From NCBI GenBank assembly GCA_028703035.1, contig JAQVNR010000023.1:1-17775 (forward strand): a DNA stretch of 17,775 nt, given 5' to 3'. Below, piece by piece: positions 1 through 9,200 of this stretch. A program made the translations under genes and the position numbers. Numbering within the stretch: the stretch's first letter is position 1; each line of letters starts with the position of its first letter. Origin of the DNA: Bacilli bacterium (lineage in GTDB: Bacteria; Bacillota_I; Bacilli_A; RF39; UBA660). Under the pieces are notes generated by a model that was given only the letters and a program-made list of their open reading frames with translations, made no database searches and was not told the DNA's origin.

Positions 1-398
1 AAATAATATTAAAAGGCATAAAAAATATGTCTTATAGTAAAATAAATGTTATTTATAATCATTATAATAGTATAAATAGCTTTACTTTTACAAGAAAAAC
101 ATTATTCCCAATTAGTTTTGAAGAATCTTCAGGAAAAAGTCATAAAGAAGACTTTATTGTTGAAACTGATATAAATGATTTATTTGTTAATTTAATAACT
201 CTTTATATTAGTTATCAAATTATAATCGCTGAGGCAAATAGCTGGGCTGCAGAAAACGTTATGAGACAACAAATAACTAGAGAATCGCTAAAAAAAATCG
301 ATGAAATCGAATTTTATAAATCTAGAAAAGAAAGAAAAGAAAAAAAATATAAAGATTTTAAAAAAATAATAGAAAACTATCAAAGAAAGGGAATATAA
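1..398 (+). CDS. F1-like ATPase gamma-like subunit, C-terminal part (5' end outside window)
   Basis: The frame is open to the left edge (no stop from base 3), so the ATG at 27 is probably internal and the gene starts upstream. About 131 residues are visible. The segment follows the C-terminal third of F1 gamma: a short strand region (YNHYNSINSFTF), LFPISFEE where gamma has its 'llP...' strand, an acidic VETDINDLFVNLITLYISYQ segment matching the 'fEP....ll..l...yl' helix, then the long shaft helix with SWAAENVMRQQ in place of the conserved 'asE.aaRm.AM'. About 50 residues follow that point, the same as in gamma, but they are very Lys/Arg/Glu-rich and lack the conserved 'RQaxITqEl' end. In F1 this coiled coil is the rotor shaft inside the alpha3beta3 ring. 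The gene stops one base before the beta-like ATG, as in the order alpha-gamma-beta-epsilon. It could instead be an unrelated coiled-coil protein, but position and pattern together favour gamma. Confidence 0.68.
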   Translation, partial: IILKGIKNMSYSKINVIYNHYNSINSFTFTRKTLFPISFEESSGKSHKEDFIVETDINDLFVNLITLYISYQIIIAEANSWAAENVMRQQITRESLKKIDEIEFYKSRKERKEKKYKDFKKIIENYQRKGI

Positions 399-399
399 A

Positions 400-1749
400 A
401 TGATTATAGGGAAAATAATAGCGCTATCTGAATTAAATATTAAAGTTTTATTAATAAACAATAATCAAATAACAATTGGTGATATATTATATTCCAATGA
501 TAATAATATTTCTTTTGAAGTAGTTGAAATAAAAGATTATATAGCTATAGCCATACCATTTGAAAGAATTGTTGGATTAAAAAGAGGAATTAATTTATAT
601 AAATATAATCATGGATTAGAAATCGAATATTCAGATCAGATACTTGGTAAAGTTTTTGGATCTTATGGCCAACTAATTGACGGACAAAAAATTGAATCTC
701 CTAATAAAAAAAATGTCTATTGCCCCAATCCTCAAATAAATGAAATTAATATTAAAGGTGATATTCTTTGGACTGGTATTAAAATAATAGATTTTTTTGC
801 TCCACTACAAAAAGGTTTTAAAATGGGTCTTTTAGGTGGAGCTGGAGTTGGAAAAACCGTCTTAATAAAAGAATTAATTAATAATGTTTATCGACAATTT
901 GCATCTAATGCAGTTTTTGTTGGAATTGGAGAAAGATCTCGCGAAGGAAAAGAATTATACGACGAAATGAAAGAATCAGATCTTTTAGATAAAATGACTA
1001 TGATTTTTGGACAAATGGGTGAAAACCCCATCTCCAGATCTAAAGCAATATATGGAGGCTTAACATTAGCTGAATATTTACGGGATAAAAAAAAGCAAGA
1101 TGTCTTAATATTTATTGACAATATTTATCGTTATGTTCAAGCTAAATCAGAAATATCTACCGAATTAAAACATATGCCTATTGAAAATGGATATCCAACT
1201 ACGATGATTTCAGATATTAGTAATATTCAAGAAAGAATAAATTCAACTCTTGATGGGACTATTACTTCTTTTCAAGCAATCTATGTTCCAGCTGATGACA
1301 TGAATGATGAGGCAGTTCAGGCAATAACTTCCCATATGGATGGACAGATTGTATTAGATCGTAAAGTTGCTGAAAAAGGTTTATATCCTGCCGTTAATGT
1401 TTTTAAAACTAGAAGTAAATTAATTGATATCGAGAAAATAGGCATGAAACATTATTCATTAGTAGAAGAAGTTATTAAATACTTAACAAGACATGATGAA
1501 TTAGAAGAAATAATAGCCGTCTTAGGAATAGAAGAATTATCAAACGAAGATAAAAATATATTTTATCGATCTCGGAAACTTAGAAATTATTTTACTCAAC
1601 CAATGTTTGTTGCTGAAAATTATACTAATATAAAGGGCCAATATGTAAAAATAGAAGATATAATAAAAGATGTTGAATCAATATTAAATGGTAGTTATGA
1701 CAACATAAATGAAGATAAATTTTCTTATATAGGTAAATATGATGGATAA
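400..1749 (+). CDS. F1-like ATPase catalytic beta-like subunit
   Basis: This is the ATP-hydrolysing subunit of a rotary F1-type head. It has 449 residues against roughly 460-480 for AtpD. In order: an N-terminal beta-barrel (about 1-80) with a divergent sequence; the P-loop GGAGVGKT at 146-153; GIGERSREG at 175-183 carrying the catalytic Glu (E178) and Arg; Walker B VLIFIDNIYRY with D240; IYVPADDMNDEA, which holds the adenine-binding Tyr region; and the C-terminal helical domain with EELSNED at 378-384 in the place of the DELSEED lever, followed by QPMFVAE. All nucleotide-site residues look intact, so it should be active. AAAGGGA lies 7 bases before the ATG. It is clearly AtpD-family. I call it F1-like rather than the housekeeping enzyme because the genes that follow are membrane and surface proteins, not further ATP synthase subunits. 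The usual symbol atpD is left out because the paralogue status is inferred. Confidence 0.93.
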   Translation: MIIGKIIALSELNIKVLLINNNQITIGDILYSNDNNISFEVVEIKDYIAIAIPFERIVGLKRGINLYKYNHGLEIEYSDQILGKVFGSYGQLIDGQKIESPNKKNVYCPNPQINEINIKGDILWTGIKIIDFFAPLQKGFKMGLLGGAGVGKTVLIKELINNVYRQFASNAVFVGIGERSREGKELYDEMKESDLLDKMTMIFGQMGENPISRSKAIYGGLTLAEYLRDKKKQDVLIFIDNIYRYVQAKSEISTELKHMPIENGYPTTMISDISNIQERINSTLDGTITSFQAIYVPADDMNDEAVQAITSHMDGQIVLDRKVAEKGLYPAVNVFKTRSKLIDIEKIGMKHYSLVEEVIKYLTRHDELEEIIAVLGIEELSNEDKNIFYRSRKLRNYFTQPMFVAENYTNIKGQYVKIEDIIKDVESILNGSYDNINEDKFSYIGKYDG

Positions 1750-1993
1750 AAACATAAAAATAAAAATATTTAGTATTTCCAAAGGTTTAGAAGAAAAAAC
1801 TGGTATTAAAATAATTAGAATTAAAAGTAAATATTATAACCTTTTAATAATGGTTGACTATTTACCAATCGTTGGAGAAATAGAAGGAAATATAGACTTT
1901 GAATTAGCTACTGACTCATTTAGTTATAAAAATATTAAAGGTTATTTTATTCATAGTAATAACATCTTTAACTTAATAATAAAAGAGGTTTAA
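1742..1993 (+). CDS. F1-like ATPase epsilon-like subunit, beta-sandwich domain only
   Basis: This is an 83-residue protein. The ATG at 1739 gives one residue more and either start is possible; AGG at 1731-1733 suits 1742 slightly better. The gene overlaps the end of the beta-like gene, which implies translational coupling. It follows the N-terminal beta-sandwich of epsilon: an opening strand (IKIKIFSIS), then YNLLIMVDYLPIVGEIEG in the place of epsilon's 'giLp.H.Plv..l..G', and a later IKGYFIHSNNIFNLIIKEV matching the 'GGf.ev..n.v.il' strand pair. The C-terminal helical hairpin that regulates bacterial ATP synthases is absent, so the autoinhibitory function should be missing. By position and fold it would sit at the base of the gamma shaft and join the head to the membrane part. 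Sequence similarity is weak; the call rests on length, pattern and gene order. Confidence 0.62.
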   Translation: MDKNIKIKIFSISKGLEEKTGIKIIRIKSKYYNLLIMVDYLPIVGEIEGNIDFELATDSFSYKNIKGYFIHSNNIFNLIIKEV

Positions 1994-1994
1994 A

Positions 1995-2531
1995 ATGGTT
2001 AATGATATTTTAGTATATATTTTAGAATTAAAAAGTTTTATTATAACCTTCTTAGTAGTAGTTATTATTTTAGGTATATATTTAAACTATAAATTTAAAA
2101 GAATAAATTTCGATGTTAAAAAGATTAAAAAATATTCCTTATTCTTTTTATCTAGTAATTTATCAATTATATCTCTTTCGGCTGCTTTAATGAGTTATAT
2201 TTTTATAATTTGGTATTTGCTTATTCTTCCTAAATTTCATATAATGTATTTAGTATTATTATTTGGATTAAATTTAATCTTTAATTTATTTATCGGCAAA
2301 TATATTAATATTATTACTGATTTTATAAATAGACTATTTCAATATATTCTTTTAGTATTAATAGGTTATTTAATAGGTTATTTATATGATATAAGAATTG
2401 TTTGGTATGTTGTAATAATGGTTATCTTGCTTACTGTTTTCATACTAATAAACTCAACTTATTTATTATTAAAAAATATAAATGATATTTTAATAAAGGA
2501 TGTGAAAAGAAATGAAAAAAAATCTCATTAA
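1995..2531 (+). CDS. Polytopic membrane protein, candidate membrane (X0) subunit of the F1-like ATPase
   Basis: I do not recognise this 178-residue family. It has about five hydrophobic segments: roughly 13-30, 54-79, 84-103, 112-131 and 134-158. A basic loop (around 32-46, KFKRINFDVKKIKK) follows the first segment, and a basic tail (KDVKRNEKKSH) ends it. No conserved Arg of subunit a and no carboxylate in a short two-helix hairpin of subunit c stand out, so it is not an ordinary Fo subunit. The start has AGAGG at 1984-1988, and it lies one base after the epsilon-like gene; its last 20 bases overlap the next gene. The position immediately after the F1-like genes makes it the best candidate in the window for the membrane part that the ATPase drives. 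That role is inference. Confidence 0.7.
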   Translation: MVNDILVYILELKSFIITFLVVVIILGIYLNYKFKRINFDVKKIKKYSLFFLSSNLSIISLSAALMSYIFIIWYLLILPKFHIMYLVLLFGLNLIFNLFIGKYINIITDFINRLFQYILLVLIGYLIGYLYDIRIVWYVVIMVILLTVFILINSTYLLLKNINDILIKDVKRNEKKSH

Positions 2532-3210
2532 ATATGGAACTATTTTATCTTTATTAGCTATTTTAATAGTTGTTTTAGTGGCATTATTTTTTAGAAAAAA
2601 CTTAACTGAAGAAAAATTCGAAAACCATAAATTTTATCAATACTTATCTGGTATAAAATTTGAATATAGTGGAAATTTAAAAGTTAAAAATGATAATAGT
2701 ATTACGGAATTATTATTCGAAGATACTAAAGTTGTTTTAGATACTACTCCTTTATATTATCAAGATGAAAAAAAAGTTTTATTTCCTAAAACAATGTCTT
2801 TAATATATCCTAAGTCTAATGTCGAACAATATAAAATAGTTTATTTTTCAAAATTATTAAATGAAGATGACACTATATATATTCAAAATCATAAACAAAA
2901 TAAACCTTTATATAATTGTTTTTTATATGATGGAGAAGATTTATATTTTTTTATCGAAAATACTAAAATACAAATCGGAAGTGCAGAAATAGAGCTTTCT
3001 CCAATGTCATATATAATACTTTCATATAATGATAATATTCAAATATATGATTATGAAAAAGAAGAATTTACAAAAATCGATACTTACAATGAAGAAGTTA
3101 CTGCAACAAGCAGTGGTTATAAAATAAATTTAAGTATTGATGCAGTTATTTATAATAATGAATCTAGATTATTAATTAAAAACTTAGAATATTTACAAAA
3201 TTTAAACTAA
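2512..3210 (+). CDS. Single-pass membrane protein with ectodomain, probable partner of the giant surface protein
   Basis: The product has 232 residues. MKKNLIKYG is followed by a strong hydrophobic segment (about 10-27) and then about 200 residues predicted outside the cell, rich in beta-strand patterns with Tyr, Asn and Asp. No known domain is recognised. The ectodomain resembles the first extracellular part of the next gene's product: both have a segment with a 'P(L/I)' turn, a strand like LYFFIENTKIQI / YLFLKLANSLIM, and a strand pair YIILSYNDNIQIYDY / SIIYFNETYIKYYSL. AAAGGA lies at 2495-2500 and the start lies inside the preceding gene, so the two should be co-translated. It may link the membrane part of the ATPase to the surface protein; this is inferred from the shared domain and gene order. 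Confidence 0.72.
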   Translation: MKKNLIKYGTILSLLAILIVVLVALFFRKNLTEEKFENHKFYQYLSGIKFEYSGNLKVKNDNSITELLFEDTKVVLDTTPLYYQDEKKVLFPKTMSLIYPKSNVEQYKIVYFSKLLNEDDTIYIQNHKQNKPLYNCFLYDGEDLYFFIENTKIQIGSAEIELSPMSYIILSYNDNIQIYDYEKEEFTKIDTYNEEVTATSSGYKINLSIDAVIYNNESRLLIKNLEYLQNLN

Positions 3211-3232
3211 GATGTTTGTGAGGTAATGAAGT

Positions 3233-6200
3233 ATGAAAAATATAATTATAACAATATTAGTATGTATAGTTGCTTTTTTAGGTTTTATATTTTTATCATT
3301 TAAACCAGTTGGAATAATAGAAAATGATGGTTATGCAATCTCAGGAAATAAAGTATCTGAATTTTTATTTAAAGAAAAATCTAATAAAAAAGAAAAAAAT
3401 ATTAAAGCTACTAAAGTTCATGCTTTTGATTATTTATATAGTAGTCATGGTAAATTATTTTTAGGAGAAACTAAAAAGACAAGTATAAATCCTATTTTTC
3501 CAATATTTACAAATCAAAACTTAGCCCTTGTTAGTTTATCTGATGATACGATATTAATTGACTCTAATTTTAAGAAATATGAAGGATATAAAAATTTTAC
3601 TCTTACTTCAGGTGAACTTTATAATGTTGATGATAAAATAAGAGCCGATGAAAATAACTATTTATTCTTAAAACTTGCTAATTCTTTAATAATGAATTCA
3701 ACTAATATAAAAATATCAACTTTAACAAATAATTATGAAATTAAAACTAATAGTATTATTTATTTTAATGAAACTTATATAAAGTACTATAGTCTTTCTT
3801 CAGATTTATTAGTTTATAATGAGATTTTAGATTTAGATTTTGATGCAAAGGTAAGTATTTTAGATAAAACTTATACATATGAAGAATTATTAATTAATTT
3901 AAAACTTTATAATCCTTCTAAAACTGAAGTTCCTGATATAAAGGCACCAGGTGAAGAAAAAAAAGAACCACTAACGGTTAAAAATACAGAAGTACCATAT
4001 CAAGTACCAAAAGTTAATTGTGATGACTTTATAACAAATGTTTATTCATCATATTCTAAATTACATATAAGTGATCCTAGTGGAGCAATAACTAGTCCAA
4101 TAATTTTTGAAGTTAAAGCAAATAATAAAACATACTTAAGAAAAGCTTATATATCTTCGGGAATGTTTGAAATAATTGGCTTATCTCCTTCTACTACTTT
4201 TGAAATAATTGGTTATTATAACTATATTAATGAAAAAGGAGTGGAGCTTGAAAAGACATTTTTCAAACAAACTATCGAAACTAAAGACTTTAGCTCACTT
4301 TCACCTCTTACGGTTTCATTTGAAAATGGGGATATATATTCAACTAAAATTGAAGTGAAAAATTTAAAAATAACTAAAGGATTAGATTCAGAAAATATTA
4401 AAGGAATAAAAAAAGTAATAGTAAAAATTAATGACAAACCATTTAATTTAAATGCCAAAGAGTTAAATAATTTTTTAACTGGCAAAGATTTTACTTATCA
4501 AAGTCCTGAAAACATAGAATCTAACCAAATGATTGATTATGAAATAATAATAACCGATAGTTTTGGCAATCAATTTACTGTGTTAAATAATAAAGGAACA
4601 ACAAGAACTTCAAAACGAATTCCCACTGCTTTACTAAATGTAGTTCAAAAGGATATATCTCAAGTTAATATAAAAGCAACAATGGAAAATATAGATGATG
4701 TTGCTTTAGGAAATTATCGATATGTTGTAACAACATCTGACAATAAAGTCGTTTTTGAAGAATTAGTTCCTAATTCAAACTTAATTGAACTTGAAAATTT
4801 AGATTCAAATGAATTATACTCTATAAGTTTATATGCTGACTTAGATATAAATGATGGAAAAGGTACATATAAAAATGAGTTGATTGCGGAAACAAAATTT
4901 ACTTCAGTTCCAATTACTTCCCTTGGATATGTAAGACTAAACCTTGAATTAGTTGATTTGCATCAAACAACGGCCGACGTATCTATTTCCCTTGATACTA
5001 TAAGCACTAATAGCAAACTAATTGAATTACTAAAAAGAATAAAAGTTAATGTTATTGAATTAGATGATAATAAAGAAAAAGTTGTTTATTCATTTTATCT
5101 TAGCACAACTAATTTAGCTAAATTAAAAGCTAATCAATCTGTAATTGAACAATTTATTGGGTTAAAATCTTCTTCTACTTATTATATAAAAATAGATTCA
5201 GTTGTTAGTCAAGGAGATAAAGATTACAACTTAGAGACATTAACAAACCTTAAATCTTTTACAACCTTAAAAAAAGAGGCTAATATAGCTATAATCAATA
5301 GCTTCTCTACAGAAAGTATTATAGACTTTGATGTTAAAGTAATTGATGAAGATAATGCTGTTCTATCAAATAATATAAGACTAGAAGTAAGAGATGTTCT
5401 AAATAAGATTATTAGAATTGAAAAAATTAATTTAAATGATGATTTTGTAAGATTAACATTTGATAAATTAAAGCTAAATAATTATTATACCTTTAATTAT
5501 ATAGCTGAGGAATATAATGTTGGTAAAGATAATACGACATTTTTAGAAAATCATATTGTTGCTAGTTATAAGGTATTTACTGAAATTGGTATAAATGGGG
5601 ATATAAGTATAACTAGTTTATTAGAAAAAAAAGCTGGAAAAAATTTATTTAATATCAACAATAATCTTAACTGGAAAAGTTTAGGAGTTGGGATTGATGA
5701 AAAATTTATTGATGTTGCTAAAGATGAGATTACTTTAACTGCTTTAAATGGCTATCAAAACAGTTCCTATTATTTAATAGACTATATTGGTAAAACCTTA
5801 ACAGTGTCTTTTTATGCTAAAAGAGTTGAAGGAGAAGCACCAGTTTATGTTACTAATTCTGATGGTAATAGTTCGACATATTTATTAGCAAATTTAACAA
5901 ATGAATATAAAAAATACACCTATACCTATACTTTAAATAATGGTGGATATACTGGCTTTAATATTAGGGAAGTTGAAGGAAAAAACAATAGAACAACAGT
6001 TATGCTTAAGAATTTACAAATTGAACAATCAAATGTTGCTACTGATTATGAACCATTTGTTCAATCAAGTACATATGATGCATTAATTAATGTAAATTTA
6101 AATGATACTAGAAATGAAATAGTAACAAATGATTATTATATTAAGATTTATAAAGAAGCAAACTTAGTATCATCAATTCAATATGATATTGATGATACTA

Positions 6201-9200
6201 ATCAAGTTATAAATAAAGAAACTTTGCACTCTTTAAATAGAAATACTAATTATCGATTAGATTTAGTTGTAAAAATAAGAGAAAGAGAATATGTAATAGC
6301 TTCAACCGAATTTACTACTGAAAAAGAAATTAGAAGCATTAGAAATATTACTGATTTTTTTAGAATGCATAATAATGGACGTTATATTGTAACTGCTGAT
6401 TTAGATTTTACAAAAAGTAGTAGTGTTTATTCTTCACCATTCTATGGGGAAATTGATTTCCAAGGTCACCAGGTAATTATGTCTGTTCAAGGTAACCCTT
6501 CTTATTTATTTTATATAATTCGCAGTACGGGTAAAATAAAAAATATTGATTTTCATATTTATTTAAATAATACCGATTCAAGAGCTTGGTATTACGGACT
6601 TAATTATCGGAATTATGGAACGATTGAAAATATTATGGTAACAATAGAGGAAGCAAAAAATGTCGGCAATGTTGCATTTGTAACAACTTCATGTGAAAAC
6701 TTCGGAAATATTTCAAATTTTGTTGTTAATTCAAAAGTTTCAATAAGTGGAGAACGATATTTTTCACCGTTTGTCCTTTGTAATCATGGAACTTTAGAAA
6801 ATGGTTATGTTTATGGAGAAGATATAAATGCCACATTTTCTAACGAAACTCCTGATCGAAAAAGAGTTGGATCTTTAGCAGCTTATACAGGTTCAAATTC
6901 CCAAATTAGAAATGTTTTTTCCTTAATAAACATTAACTCTTACACTGAAGGGGGTGCTAACAATAAACAAATCGGATTAATAGTCGGTGAGAGTAATCGA
7001 GGGTTAATCCAAAATGTTTATTCAGTAGGCAAATTAAATATTGCTAATACAACTGGTGATATAAATATTGGATATGTATCAAATTCAGTAAATCCTAGTA
7101 ATTTATATTATTTATCTGATGAAATATATAATACTAATTATAGCCAAAAAATATCAAACATAGCTGTAAATGATCGTGAATTTCAAAATAAAGTCTTGAA
7201 TGAAGCTGATGCTTTTATAGTAGATGAAAATATTTCCAATGGATATTACCCACAAGTAAAATGGCCAAAATGTATGCCGTATCAAGAATTAATTCCTCTT
7301 CCAGAAGTAAAAGATTCAGATTTAATGGATATCATATCAACAGAAGTTATTGAAAATAATTTTGATACTGCTAAAATAGTATTTGATGTTCATAATCCTT
7401 CTTTAGAAGTGATTTCTGATATTTCTATAAAAGATTTAAATGTTGAAATTTTAAAACAAGAAACTTCAAAAGGAAAAACAAAAGTTACTGTTAAAGTTAA
7501 AAATGTGGATAAATATTTATCGAAATATTATGTTAAGTCAATAACTTCAAAAAGTGCTTATAATATATATTATACAAGAACTTATAAAGATAATGAAAAA
7601 GTCTTAAATTTTGATTTATATCGAAAAGTTAGCACCATAGAGGATTGGAAGAATATTAAAGATAATCCAAATGAGAATTATCAATTAACGGCTGATTTAG
7701 ATTTTCAATCTAAAACTGGATTTTTGGTAGGAAATTTTAGTGGTAAATTAAATGGTGATAATCATACAATTAAAAATATTGAAATAACCGAAGGTAGTGG
7801 TTTATTTAACATCTTAACAGGTGAAATTAAAAATCTAAATGTAGTTAATTATAAGAAAACTAATCCAAGTGCTTATGGAGGTCTTATATATAACTCAAAA
7901 GGTGTTTCAACTATTGATAATGTTCATATGACTGATGTTTCAATTAATGCAACTTCTTATATTGGGGGCATCATTGGTTATGGAGAAGGAACTATTATTA
8001 AAAATTCATCAGTTACTAATTTTAAAAACAATAATGCTGAGGGAGCAATAGATATTAGGATTGGATCACTTGCTGGTTATATAAGTGGAGGTTATATTCT
8101 TAATTCATATGCTCAAGGTATCAATATTGACATTGCCAACTCTATTTCTACCTATGGGGTAGGAGGATTAGTTGGGCAACTTAGTTCCGGCTTGGCTGAA
8201 AACTGTTATGCAGTAGGTAACATTAAAACCAATTCTAGTATGGCGGGAGGAATAGTCGGTTTATCTAGTGCTAATATATCTAACGTATATTCTGATGTTA
8301 ATATTGAAAGTAAGCTAGATTACATTGGCGGAATAATTGGCCAAGCAACAAACAATTATTTATATAATAGTTTAGTTGTCGGCAATTTATATAGTTCCTA
8401 TATAACGACATACATGCACCGAACTGTTGGAAACAAAGCTCCAAATCAAAATAATTATGCTTTAAGTAGTCAGTTAATTAACGGTTATGAATCATCCCAT
8501 TTTTATGGAGAAAATTTAATTTTTTACGATGAATTATTATCAAAACCGACATATGAAGCAGTTATTAAATTAGGACCATACTTTAACTATGAAATGGTTC
8601 CATCAGGATATCTTCCTAAATTATATAACACCGATGGGATAACATTATTACCAAATCAAACAAATAATCAAATATCTCAACAACAGTTTTCGATAGTTAG
8701 TGTCGATAGTATTAAAGGAATGGAGGATGCAACAATTTTCATAACTTTAAATAACCCAAATAATTTTGAAATAATTGATATAGAATTTGATTATTTTAAA
8801 ATATTAAATACAAAAAAAATTTCAACTGAAGATGGTAAAACAACAATTGAAGTAATCGTCGAACCTGAAAAAGCATTAGATACATACATGTTAAACAAAA
8901 TAATATATAAAGAAGCAGATACTATTAAAGAATTTAATAAATCAGTAAAAATCGACTTACAATTTTATAAAAATCTTGGTTCTTTTGAAGATTGGCAAAA
9001 AATAGATAGTGAAGTTCCTGAAAATTATCGACTAGTTGATGATATTGACTTTAATAATCATGTTAATATCAAAACCAATGTAGTTATAGCCCGATTAGAA
9101 GGGATGGATGATGGATATAAAATTAAAAATTTAACTATAAATAAAAACTTATCATCTCAATCATTAATAAGAATTATAACAACCAATCTTGAAAATATAA

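Noticed and set aside
888..1121. Reverse-strand open frame inside the beta-like gene
   Set aside because: It lies antisense to the conserved P-loop to Walker B region and has no protein features; it is a by-product of coding constraint. The same holds for reverse frames at 4222-4485 and 16946-17161 and the + frame at 15563-15799.
400..1993. Housekeeping ATP synthase (atpD-atpC) operon
   Set aside because: The head subunits look real, but the genes that follow are a membrane protein, a surface protein and a giant adhesin in the same operon, and the epsilon lacks its C-terminal domain. The possibility is not fully excluded because the upstream side is out of view.
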